64,000 nucleotides of DNA, from positions 992,001 to 1,056,000 of the forward strand of contig CAWFGB010000008.1 in NCBI GenBank assembly GCA_963815285.1, given 5' to 3'. The translations under genes and the position numbers were made by a program. Source of the stretch: JACCSI01 sp963815285 (GTDB taxonomy: Bacteria > Acidobacteriota > Vicinamibacteria > Vicinamibacterales > UBA2999). The stretch's first letter is position 1. The number at the start of each line of letters is the position of its first letter. The notes below the pieces were generated by a model that made no database searches, was not told the origin of the DNA, and saw only the letters and a list, made by a program, of their open reading frames with translations. Of the stretch, positions 25,480-34,484 are shown piece by piece.

Positions 25480-27904
25480 CTAGGCGTCGCCTCGCAATGC
25501 AATGACCGGCTCAACCTGCATGGCGCGGCGCGCCGGGATCCAGCAGGCCGCGAGCGCCACGGCAAGCAGCGCTCCCGGGACGACGACGAACGTCAGCGGG
25601 TCTCGCGCGCTGACGCCAAACAGCAGGCCCGAGAGCACGTGCGTGAGAGCGAGAGCGCCGACGACGCCAATGGCCAGGCCGGTAGCCGCGATCCGGAGCC
25701 CGCTGGTGAGCACCATCCGAAGGATCATCCGACGGTCCGCGCCGAGCGCAATGCGAATGCCGATCTCCTGCGTCCGCTGCGCGGTCGCGTGTGCGATCAC
25801 GCCGTACGTTCCGATGATCGCGAGCACGAGGGCGACCGACGCAAACATTCCGAGCAGCAGCGTTGTGAAGCGACGGTTCAGTTCTCGTTGCGCGAGCAGC
25901 TCGGGCACGGAGCGGATGCTCGCGATCGCCTGATTACGGTCGATCGACCAGACGGCTGCCTGGGCCGCCGCGATCAGCGTGATCGGATCTCCGTTGGTGC
26001 GCAGCAAGACGAAGGCTTGCAGGTCCGGGGCCTGGCGCATCGGGAAGTACGTCTCCGCCCATGGCTCCCGCTCGAATCCTCCCCGCTTGGTATCCGCCAC
26101 GACACCGACGATCGTCTGCCATCGAGTGTCGGGCTGAGCGGGATCTTCGAATGTCACGCGTCGGCCGAGCGGATCCTCGCCAGGGAAGAACCGTCTGACG
26201 AAGGTCTCGTTGACCATGACGACTTGCTGGGACTGCGGCCCATCGGCGCGGGTGAACATCCGCCCCCTGCGCAAGGGGATCTTCAGCGTGGAGAAATACC
26301 CGGGGGTTACCGAGTCTGTACGGAACGGGAATGTTCCGCGCATTTGCGGACAGCGGCGGCCTTCCTTCAATGCTGATGCTGGCCGAGGCCGGCAGCCGCG
26401 ACAGGAGCAGGGATGACCCTGCGGCGGCAGACTCGACGCCGGGAAGCGCCTCCAGACGTTCGACCAGTTGCTCATAGAAGCCCGTGATGCGGGCAGGCTC
26501 TCCATAGGCCGCGGGCGGCAGGCGAAGGCGTAACGCCAGCACGCCTCTGGTGGCAAAACCGGGATCCTCGCTGTTCAGCGCGATGACGCTGCGGGTCAGC
26601 AGGCCAGCACCAACGAGCAGCATGAGCGCAATCGCCAGCTCACCGGCGGCAAGCGCAGCACGCACGCGCCCGCCGCGGCGGCCGTCGGTCCCCGTGCGTC
26701 CGCCTTCCTTCAGGTGCCCACCCGAGTCGCGTCGTGACGCGTGGAGAGCGGGAACGAGGCCGAACAGGAGGCTCGTGAATACCGATGCGCCAGCGACGTA
26801 CGCCAGTACCTGGCGGTCAATCGTAATGTCCGGCAGCCGGGGCAATTCAGCCGGCGCGAGCGTCTGAAGCAAATCCGTGCTCAGGATGGCGAGCATCAAC
26901 CCCGCGGCTCCGCCGAGGAGCCCCAGCACCACGCTCTCAGTCAGCAACTGCCGCACCAGCCGCCCGCGGTCCGCGCCGAGGGCGGCTCGGATTGCGAGCT
27001 CGCGCTGCCGAGATGCGGCCCGTGTCAGCAGCAGGTTCGCGACGTTGGCGAAGGCGATCAGCAGGACGAAACACACTGCGCCAAGCAGGATGAGCAGCGG
27101 CCGCTTCACATCGCCGACCAGCTCCTCGTGCATCGTCACCAGGCGGATGCCGATACCGGCGTTCGACGGATATTCCTTCTCGAGACGCTCGGCAATCGCA
27201 TTCATCTCGGATTGGGCGGCGACCTGTGTAACGCCAGGCTTCAGCCGACCGATGATCGTCAGCCAGTAGGATCCACGGGCGCTGAAGAGCGCCTGGAACT
27301 CACCGACAGGCACGAGGGGCATCCAGAGCTCGGTGTCGGCAGGATGCCTGAAGCTTGCCGGCATGACGCCGATTACTTCGTGGGGCAAGCTGTCCAGCAT
27401 GATGCGTCGGCCGATGATGGCAGCATCCGCCCCGAACCGCCGCATCCAGAGCCCGTGGGCGACGATCACCACGCGCTCACCGCCGGCCTGACCGTGGGTG
27501 GAACTGAAGGCCCGTCCCTGAAGGGGCCCAACACCCATCGTCTCGAAGAACTCATGTGTGACGCGGGCCCCACGGATCTGGGCCGGATCCCCGCTTCCCG
27601 TCAGCGTCACGCTCGCCCCGTGGTACGCGGACATCCGCTCGAATGACTGACTCGCGCGGCGCCAGTCCTCGAAATTCGGGTAGGTTCCGACGTCCTTGTC
27701 GAAGCCCTGCCGGGGGTTATGTGTCCACACCATCATCAGGCGCTCCGAGTGCGGGTATGGGAGCGGCTGCAAGAGCACGCCGTTGACCACCGTGAAGATT
27801 GCCGCGTTCGCGCCAATTCCCAGGGCAAGCGTCAGAATCACCACGGTGTAGAAGAGTGGCCTCTTCGCGATGTTTCGAAGAGCGTGCTGAACGTCAGACC
27901 ACAT
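25480..27904 (-). pseudogene. ADOP/MacB-like ABC permease with one frameshift
   Basis: Inner-membrane permease of the FtsX-like ADOP family (acidobacterial duplicated orphan permease), expected about 807 residues. The start MWSDVQHALRNIAKRPLFYT and TLALGIGANAAIFTVVNGVLL are diagnostic. A MacB-type periplasmic core domain, an FtsX domain, a second periplasmic domain and a second FtsX domain (AQRTQEIGIRIALGADRRMI) follow. Near 26317 an extra base (GTACAGAC for GTACGAC on the coding strand) shifts the frame: VPYR... becomes DSVTPGYF, which matches the family. No ATPase is adjacent, as usual for ADOPs. An assembly error is plausible. Confidence 0.85.
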
Positions 27905-27982
27905 AGGATTCCTTTCCCTCGACTCCCAGGTGCGAGGCTACGAAGTCGCTGGCGCTTCGAATCCTGTACGCAGCAGAAGCGC

Positions 27983-29317
27983 TCACACCGCGCCAATCGG
28001 CGGCAAACCTTCACGGCGCCTGTCGAACACGCGCTTGGCCTTACCAACCGACCGCTCAATGACGCCAGGATTGCAAACCGACACGGACGCCGTTACGCCA
28101 ACATAGGACTTGATCCGGCGCTGCAGGTCTTTCGCGGCTTCGTCTCGAATAGCTGCGACGTTCGCGACCTGCGAATCGAGCTCGACAATCACTTCGAGAT
28201 TGTCCAGCGCACCCTCGCGGCGCACTTCGAGGATGTAATGGGGCGCAAGGTTCAGCTGACCGACGATGAGCTCTTCGATCTGGGATGGAAACACGTTGAC
28301 GCCGCGAATGATCAGCATGTCGTCCGTCCGCCCCAAGACCTTTGCCATTCGTCGCATCGGACGCGCCGTTGGAGGCAACAGCCTCGTCCGATCGCGTGTG
28401 CGGTAACGAATGACCGGCAGGGCCTCTTTCGTCAACGACGTGAAGACCAGCTCGCCGACTTCGCCATCCGGGAGCACCGCGCCGGTCTGTGGGTCCACGA
28501 TTTCGGGGTAGAAATGGTCTTCCCAGACGACCGCTCCATCCTTCGCTTCAATGCACTCGCAGGCCACCCCTGGTCCCATCACTTCTGACAGTCCATAGAT
28601 ATCAATGGCGTCGATATCGACCCGCTGCTCGATGTCACTACGCATCGCCTCAGTCCACGGCTCGGCACCACAGATGCCTATCTTCAGCGAGCAGGTGCGC
28701 GGGTCGACTCCCTGGCGGATGAATTCCTCGCAGATATTCAGCAGGTAGGACGGCGTCACCATGATCACGTCGGGAGCGAAATCGATGATGAGCTGCACCT
28801 GCTTCTCGGTTTGACCGCCGGACATGGGCACGACGGTGCAGCCCAGCTTCTCTGCGCCATAGTGCGCGCCCAAGCCGCCGGTGAACAATCCGTAACCATA
28901 CGACACGTGCACGATGTCTCCAGGACGCGCACCAGCGGCCCGAATCGAGCGAGCCATCAACGACGCCCACGTCTCGATGTCGCGAGCTGTGTAACCGACA
29001 ACGGTTGGTTTGCCCGTCGTGCCGCTCGAGGCGTGTATGCGGACAACTTCGGTTCGTGGCACCGCAAACAGGCCGAACGGATAGCCTTCCCTGAGGTCCT
29101 GCTTCGTGGTGAACGGAAACCGTGCGAGATCGGCGAACGTGCGCAGTTCGTCAGGATGCGCTCCGATACTGATGCATTTTTTCTGGTACTGAGGGACGTG
29201 GTCATACGCGTGGCGAACCGACCACTTGAGTCGCTGCAGCTGAAGGGTTTCGAGTTCATCCCGGCTCGCCCGCTCAATCGGTTCGAGGTCAGGTGTCGCC
29301 TGTCGTCTTTTCGTCAC
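27983..29317 (-). CDS. paaK: Phenylacetate-CoA ligase
   Basis: Cytoplasmic adenylating enzyme that makes phenylacetyl-CoA (or another aryl-CoA) from acid, ATP and CoA. 444 residues, normal for PaaK. The AMP-binding P-loop is SSGTTGKP (97-104), preceded by FPFTTKQDLREGYPFGLF. Later motifs: YGLSEVMGPGVACEC, and a C-terminal VLGRTDDMLIIRGVNVFPSQIE. The enoyl-CoA hydratase gene lies 6 bases upstream in the same direction. No paaABCDE epoxidase genes are in the window, so the role in phenylacetate breakdown is not established. Confidence 0.93.
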   Translation of the reverse strand: MTKRRQATPDLEPIERASRDELETLQLQRLKWSVRHAYDHVPQYQKKCISIGAHPDELRTFADLARFPFTTKQDLREGYPFGLFAVPRTEVVRIHASSGTTGKPTVVGYTARDIETWASLMARSIRAAGARPGDIVHVSYGYGLFTGGLGAHYGAEKLGCTVVPMSGGQTEKQVQLIIDFAPDVIMVTPSYLLNICEEFIRQGVDPRTCSLKIGICGAEPWTEAMRSDIEQRVDIDAIDIYGLSEVMGPGVACECIEAKDGAVVWEDHFYPEIVDPQTGAVLPDGEVGELVFTSLTKEALPVIRYRTRDRTRLLPPTARPMRRMAKVLGRTDDMLIIRGVNVFPSQIEELIVGQLNLAPHYILEVRREGALDNLEVIVELDSQVANVAAIRDEAAKDLQRRIKSYVGVTASVSVCNPGVIERSVGKAKRVFDRRREGLPPIGAV

Positions 29318-29323
29318 GACGAA

Positions 29324-30088
29324 TCACCGTCCTCGCGACGCACGTTCAGCGCGGTGCTCGGCCATTGCGTGCAAGTGCTCGGGGGACAATGTCGAGAGCC
29401 GCTGATACTCGAAGTACGTGTCGACGAATTCGGTGAAGGACGTCTCGAACGCCATGTTGGTTAACTTCTTGGTCAACCGGGTGGAAGTCCAGGCCATGGA
29501 CAGGATTCGACCGCTGAGTTCGGCGACCTTGGCCTCGAAGAAGTCTGGTTCGACGACCCAGTCCACGAGGCCCCACTCCTTCGCCTCGGCTGCGTCGATG
29601 ATGTCGGCGGCCAGGGCGAGTCGTTTGGCGCGGCCAACGCCAGCGTGCCGCGCGACTCGCCACATCCCGATGCCCGGAATAATGCCCTCTCTCACAGCGG
29701 TGATCCCGAACCTTGCATCGTCGCGCGCCACGCGCAGGTCACAGGCGAGGGCAACCTGGAGGCCGCCGCCGATGCAGTGAGAGTGAATTGCCGCGATCAC
29801 GACCGCGTCGAGCGTTTCCAGCTTGCGAAGCGCCGTTTCCCAGTTTCGGAAGAACGTCATGCCAGTCTCGCCCTGAGACAGCGCGGTGAGATCGATGCCA
29901 CTGCAGAATGCCCGGCCCGCGCCGCGGACAACGACGACGCGCACGTCTTCCTGGCCCGCAAGGTCGTCGACCAGCGTGCCTAGATCGCGTGCCCACTGCT
30001 CGTTCGCGCTGTTCAGGACGTGCGGGCGGTTGAGCGTCACGGTCGCGACCCGGTCGTCGACGGTGGAATACATCGTTTCAAGCTGCAC
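29324..30088 (-). CDS. Enoyl-CoA hydratase/isomerase family protein
   Basis: 254 residues from the GTG at 30088, chosen because an AAAGGAGG ribosome-binding site lies 4 bases before it; a further upstream ATG at 30169 would give an Arg-rich leader. Crotonase fold: FCSGIDLTALSQGE as the first oxyanion-hole loop and HCIGGGLQVALACDLRVA as the second, with a complete Gly-Gly-Gly. It is followed after 6 bases by paaK, so the product probably handles a CoA ester made by that ligase. The particular reaction (hydration, isomerisation or a ring step as in PaaG/PaaF) cannot be read from the sequence. Confidence 0.87.
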   Translation of the reverse strand: MQLETMYSTVDDRVATVTLNRPHVLNSANEQWARDLGTLVDDLAGQEDVRVVVVRGAGRAFCSGIDLTALSQGETGMTFFRNWETALRKLETLDAVVIAAIHSHCIGGGLQVALACDLRVARDDARFGITAVREGIIPGIGMWRVARHAGVGRAKRLALAADIIDAAEAKEWGLVDWVVEPDFFEAKVAELSGRILSMAWTSTRLTKKLTNMAFETSFTEFVDTYFEYQRLSTLSPEHLHAMAEHRAERASRGR

Positions 30089-30388
30089 GCGGCCTCCTTT
30101 TCGGGTGAGACGCGCCGACTTGCGCAGTGTAGGCGGAGTCGGTCGCGAAAGGAATCTTGAGAAGGACAAAGAAGGCAGCGTGTGCGTTGTTCAGCGCGAC
30201 TCGGTTGGAACCCGGTGATCTGGTGGCTCCTCGAAATCGACCGTCTCAGGACCACCGCGTAGGTCGGTTTGCTTGTTGTCAGCCGCCACCGCTCAGTGGC
30301 GCACCCGCCTCGACAGGGTAACAGGCCCGGAGTCGGCCAGCGCAAACGAGAGGCCACACGGCGGCCCTCGACACCACAAGGTGCGCCA

Positions 30389-30421
30389 TTGACACGGCAT
30401 TTGCTTTGCGATACAAAGTAA
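30389..30421 (+). promoter_or_regulatory. Sigma-70 promoter overlapped by an operator-like palindrome
   Basis: A perfect TTGACA (30389-30394), a 17-base spacer and TACAAA (30412-30417, four of six) precede the hydrolase ATG at 30428. An inverted repeat TTGCTTTG / CAAAGTAA (30401-30408 and 30414-30421, centre CGATA) covers the -10 box. Seven of eight arm bases pair. This looks like a repressor site; no regulator gene is adjacent. Confidence 0.55.
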
Positions 30422-30427
30422 TTTGCA

Positions 30428-31516
30428 ATGCTGCGGGTGTGGGGCCGGCGGATTGTTCTTGCAGTCCTTGGTGCCGCTGCGGCCGGCGTGCTCGCGCTGT
30501 GGCTGGAGCATCGCGTTTCAACCGAGTTGCCCGCGCCGACTGGCACCTTCGCACTCGGGCGGACAAGCTACACGTGGGACGACATCAGCGCCTGGGTTTG
30601 GTACCCTGCCGCGACCACAGCGCCGGCCGACGACTACTTGCCGTCGGCGATTCGCACCAACTGGGAGCGCGAGCGGCCGGCATTCATCAACTTTCTCACC
30701 CGCGATCTCTCGAGCGTGCACGGCCACAGCGCCCATGACGTGGCGATTTCGAACGCGGAGCCACACTATCCCCTCGTCATCCTGCGCGCCGGGGGATCGG
30801 GGTCGGCGCTGAACTTCACTTCGCTGGGCGAAGACCTCGCCAGCCACGGCTACGTCGTCGTGGGACTTGATATCGCAACCTCGGCTAATCCAGAACATTG
30901 CGCGGGCCGCAACGACGACGAAGACTGCGCGACGAAGATCATGGCACCCCTTACCGACGGCATCGGCCGCGCAGTCGATCACCTTCAGCAGCTCGCTAAC
31001 TCCGACGCGCGTTTCAAATCGAAACTCGACCTCACACGGGTTGGCGTGTTCGGTCACTCCTTCGGTGGCGCACAGGCCGCACAGTTCTGTTCGCAAGACA
31101 CCCGCTGCAAGGCCGGCATCAATATCGATGGCCGGCCGTTTGGCACGGTCATTACGAACGGAATACCGGTGCCTTTTATGTTTCTGCTCTCCGATCACGG
31201 GACGCCGAAGGACGTTGTGAGCCAGCGTATCCTGAGTCAGATTCAGGCAATTTACGACAGGCAGCCACACGACTCGCGGCTGCGGATTGTCATCCGCGGC
31301 TCGCACCACTTCACGTTCAGCGACGATGGCGCGATGCTGAAAAGCGCCGTGTTCCGAGGAGTGCTGCGCGTCGTAGCCGGCCTCCGGATCAGTGGCCGCC
31401 GTCAAGTGGAGGTCACAGCGTATGCTGTGCGCACGTTCTTCGATCAGCATCTCAAGGGAGCGGCGGATAGCCGGGGCATTCTGGCAGCGGTGCCTGAAAT
31501 TGTGGTTGTACGTTAG
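30428..31516 (+). CDS. Alpha/beta hydrolase, platelet-activating-factor acetylhydrolase-like
   Basis: 362 residues with an N-terminal signal or anchor helix (RRIVLAVLGAAAAGVLAL). Features of the PAF-acetylhydrolase/chlorophyllase group: WYPA, YPLVILRAGGSGSAL, LASHGYVVVGLDI, the nucleophile elbow GHSFGGAQAA, and IRGSHHFTFSD with the likely catalytic His. Two Cys pairs (CAGRNDDEDC; CSQDTRC) may form disulfides, consistent with export. The ATG at 30428 lies about 10 bases after the predicted -10 box, so the leader is extremely short. Likely an exported esterase or lipase. Confidence 0.82.
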   Translation: MLRVWGRRIVLAVLGAAAAGVLALWLEHRVSTELPAPTGTFALGRTSYTWDDISAWVWYPAATTAPADDYLPSAIRTNWERERPAFINFLTRDLSSVHGHSAHDVAISNAEPHYPLVILRAGGSGSALNFTSLGEDLASHGYVVVGLDIATSANPEHCAGRNDDEDCATKIMAPLTDGIGRAVDHLQQLANSDARFKSKLDLTRVGVFGHSFGGAQAAQFCSQDTRCKAGINIDGRPFGTVITNGIPVPFMFLLSDHGTPKDVVSQRILSQIQAIYDRQPHDSRLRIVIRGSHHFTFSDDGAMLKSAVFRGVLRVVAGLRISGRRQVEVTAYAVRTFFDQHLKGAADSRGILAAVPEIVVVR

Positions 31517-31829
31517 GCGACAGTCACCCCAAGCGCGAATCACGTTGTTGCATTCGGGTTGCTTCGCGACGCGACGCTTGCGCCCAAGATAAATCGAACC
31601 CTTGTGCGTGGAATCACTCGGCCAGAATGAGCCTGAAATCCTGGGCGGCCAACGGCGGTCCACTGAGTTCGGCCAAAAGCTGATTCAGTCCGATTCTCCT
31701 GAAGCCGGCTCCTACACGCCAGAGGGGCATCGCCTGACCGGTTGTTCGAGTCTTGAGTGGAGGACCCGAATCGCACGCTGGCTCAAGGTCATCGATGCCG
31801 TTTGGCGCCTGCGGCAGAACGTCCAAGAA

Positions 31830-33257
31830 TTGCTGACCTGTCACAACCTTGTCCCTGCTGACTCCGTCAAAGCGGGTATCTCGTCATCGTCGCCTCTGAT
31901 TATCGTCGCCGCGTTATCCCTCGTGATGGCTGTGGCCTTCCCGCCCTCGAATGCAAGGATTGCGCGAGAGGCTCAGAGGTTTCTTGACGCCGCAGTCCGG
32001 CCGGACGGCCCTGGCGCGGCGGTGCTGATCGCTAATGGAGACGAAGTGATCTTCAGAAGGGCGCGCGGGCTCGCGTCCATCGAACTCGATGTTCCGCTCT
32101 CTCCCGATCATGCATTCCGCATCGCATCCGTGACCAAAATGTTCACGGCCGCCTTGATATTGAAGTTTGTGGAAGTGGGCAAGTTATCGCTTGATGATGC
32201 CTTGTCTTTGTATCTTCCGAACGCTCCCGCTGCTGGGAGCGTCACGATACGCCACCTCCTGAACCACACTGCCGGCATCTCGGACGTTGCGAAAGACCCA
32301 CAGCCCTGGTTTGGACGGCGCGACGTCGATGCCACGACCCGCGTTGCGGAGATCAGCACGCGCCCACTCCAGTTCCGTCCGGGAACCAGTTGGAGCTACT
32401 CGAACTCCGGCTACATCTTGCTCGGCGCCGTGATCGAGAAGATCACCGGCGAACCGTGGCACGCCACGCTTCAGGCGCAGTTCCTGAAGCCGTTAGGCAT
32501 GACACAGACGCGATACGGCGACAATTCGATTCTCATTCCCGGTCGCGTAGCCGGTTACGCCATGGACTCGCAGACGCGTTCCGTCAGAAACGCGGACTTT
32601 GTCAGCGCGACCATTCCCGATTCGGCCGGTGCGCTCGTCTCCACAATTGACGACCTCCTGCGCTGGATGCGCGCCCTCGCAACCGGCCGGGCGCTCAGCC
32701 ACGACAGCTTTCAGCTGATGATCAGGCCGACGCCGACTCCGGTGGGCGATGGCTACGGCCTCGGGGTTTACGTTTGGCAAGTGCGCGGTGAGACGATGAT
32801 TGGACATACCGGGCAGATTGCCGGCTTTGCCTCCGTTGTCGGCTATCTCCCTCGACGCGACATCACGGTTATTGCGCTTGGAAACGACGACAGCTTCGAT
32901 GCGCGCGTCGCCGGGCGGCGTCTGGCGGCGATCGCAGTGGGGGAGCCATACCCCGAAGTCGTGGCCGTCCGTCCTTCGGATGAAGAACTCCGGTCACTCG
33001 AGGGCAGCTATCGGATTGACGAAAACACAGTACGGACACTGTCCGTCAAGGGCAGGACGCTGTATAGCCAGCGTGGCACGGCGAACGTCATCCCGCTGCA
33101 GATGACCGCAAGCAAACAGCTACACTTCGACCCGGACATGCTCAGCTACTTCGTTCCGGTACGCAACGCTGCCGGGCGAGTGATCAGGCTTGACTATTAT
33201 CGCGATGGCGAAGGACCTCCGCAGCCGCTGCCGCGTGTCGAGAAGGCGTCGCGGTAA
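31830..33257 (+). CDS. Secreted class C beta-lactamase-like serine hydrolase
   Basis: Exported serine hydrolase or D-alanyl peptidase-like esterase. Motifs: S-V-T-K (FRIASVTKMFTAALIL), Y-S-N (SYSNSGYILL) and H-T-G (MIGHTGQIAG), which together fit the class C/DD-peptidase active site. A C-terminal beta-sandwich-like segment (LEGSYRIDENTVRTLSV) resembles the DUF3471-type tail of related proteins. The start is uncertain: the frame is open from 31602, but the first ~75 codons do not look like protein of this family. A signal-like segment (PLIIVAALSLVMAVAFP) makes a start near TTG 31830 the best guess; GTG/ATG at 31923/31926 would remove part of it. Confidence 0.8.
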   Translation: MLTCHNLVPADSVKAGISSSSPLIIVAALSLVMAVAFPPSNARIAREAQRFLDAAVRPDGPGAAVLIANGDEVIFRRARGLASIELDVPLSPDHAFRIASVTKMFTAALILKFVEVGKLSLDDALSLYLPNAPAAGSVTIRHLLNHTAGISDVAKDPQPWFGRRDVDATTRVAEISTRPLQFRPGTSWSYSNSGYILLGAVIEKITGEPWHATLQAQFLKPLGMTQTRYGDNSILIPGRVAGYAMDSQTRSVRNADFVSATIPDSAGALVSTIDDLLRWMRALATGRALSHDSFQLMIRPTPTPVGDGYGLGVYVWQVRGETMIGHTGQIAGFASVVGYLPRRDITVIALGNDDSFDARVAGRRLAAIAVGEPYPEVVAVRPSDEELRSLEGSYRIDENTVRTLSVKGRTLYSQRGTANVIPLQMTASKQLHFDPDMLSYFVPVRNAAGRVIRLDYYRDGEGPPQPLPRVEKASR

Positions 33258-33337
33258 GAAGCGAGTTCAGAGCTGGAGCGGTGCTCGCAAATGCCGCGAA
33301 GGGTGGTGGGCCTGTCGTAGCGAAGGAGGGAGGGATT

Positions 33338-33883
33338 TTGGAACCGAACCTTTCCATCATTGGCTGGCTGCACACTTTCGCCTGCATTGTTGCGATGCTG
33401 GTTTTCGTTCCGGTCATGCTTGCTCGCAAGGGCAGCCGGCGGCATCGTGCATCGGGTCGCGCGTACTCGATTGCGTACGTGGTCGTGTGCGTCACCTCCC
33501 TCGGCATCTACAGCCAGCAGCGATTCTGGTTCCCGCACTGGTTGGCGATTGGAGGACTCGTCGTCCTGGGCGTCGGCTATCTCGCGGCACGTCTGAAGCC
33601 GCCGGGATGGCGGTACGTTCACCTAAGTGCGATGTTGCTGAGCGCCTACAACCTGTTCGGTGGGGCAGTGAACGAAGCGTATCTCCGCATTCGCCCCCTT
33701 CGCGGGTTGGCCGGCGACAATATCCTGGCGTCCCCACTGGTGGGCATGACGCACGGAGTGGTCATGCTGGTGTTCGTACTCTTGATTGGAGGCTACCTGG
33801 CTGCTTCGATTGTCAGCGCGGCTCGACGCCGACAGATCCATGGATTCCCCCGAGCCCCATCGACGAACGGACCCCCATACTGA
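33338..33883 (+). CDS. DUF2306-like integral membrane protein
   Basis: 181 residues from TTG 33338, which has a strong AGGAGGG ribosome-binding site; the earlier in-frame ATG at 33281 lacks one. Four to five membrane helices (TFACIVAMLVFVPVML; AYVVVCVTSLGIYS; LAIGGLVVLGVGYLA; YVHLSAMLLSAYNLF; GVVMLVFVLLIGGYLA). The loop KGSRRHRASGRAYSIAY after helix 1 is the DUF2306 signature. Function unknown. It follows the beta-lactamase-like gene by 80 bases. Confidence 0.7.
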   Translation: MEPNLSIIGWLHTFACIVAMLVFVPVMLARKGSRRHRASGRAYSIAYVVVCVTSLGIYSQQRFWFPHWLAIGGLVVLGVGYLAARLKPPGWRYVHLSAMLLSAYNLFGGAVNEAYLRIRPLRGLAGDNILASPLVGMTHGVVMLVFVLLIGGYLAASIVSAARRRQIHGFPRAPSTNGPPY

Positions 33884-34484
33884 TCGGACAGTCTGGACCG
33901 TCTCTTACGAGGCCTCTCACTTCGATCGGTGGTATCAGATAGCTTTTTCTTTTCACTTGGCGGTCGTCCGAGCGATCGTCCCGATCCAGATATCTGCCGC
34001 GAAGGTGTCGAGAGCGGCATCGTCGCCTGCATTCCATGCCTGCAGAAGGCCGGTCAGATCCGCGTCGTCCTGTATCCGCGTCGTCCTGCGCGTCCGCCGA
34101 GTGTACTCGTGGGGACGAACAAATGTCATCGCGATCCAGCGCTAGCAACTCTGCTCTGGGCGACGTGCGCCCGCGCCTCTCTGACAGCCGCCGCTCGCGA
34201 TCCGCGATAATTGCATTCGATGCGTCGGTTGCCAACCACACGGGCGCGAAACGATTTCGCGTCCGGGTATTGTTCGGTCGCCTCACTCCCGCCGCGCGAG
34301 CCGCGAAATCTGTCGTGAACTTATCCGCGAGCTCGCGGACCGCGCGTTGTATCTGCGGATGGTTGGGCGGCAGGTCGGTGGTGACTGGGCGACCGCGGCT
34401 TCAAATTTTCCAGGTTCTCGGCGGCGGTTTCCTGCCGCCGGTTTTCGGCGCCGGCAGTCAGCCATGTGCCGAAGGGACACTGAC
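33884..34484. other. Gap without a convincing gene
   Basis: About 600 bases between the DUF2306 gene and the amine oxidase. On the minus strand around 33960-34070 the frame reads DLTGLLQAWNAGDDAALDTF, which resembles the N-terminus of an ECF sigma factor or a SnoaL-like domain, but it stops shortly after. I regard it as a possible gene remnant only. Nothing else is recognisable. Confidence 0.4.

Noticed and set aside
31602..31829. N-terminal extension of the beta-lactamase-like protein
   Set aside because: It does not resemble the family and precedes a signal-peptide-like segment.
33813..34286. 157-codon minus-strand frame with possible sigma-like N-terminus in another frame
   Set aside because: Only about 20 residues look meaningful; too little to call a gene.
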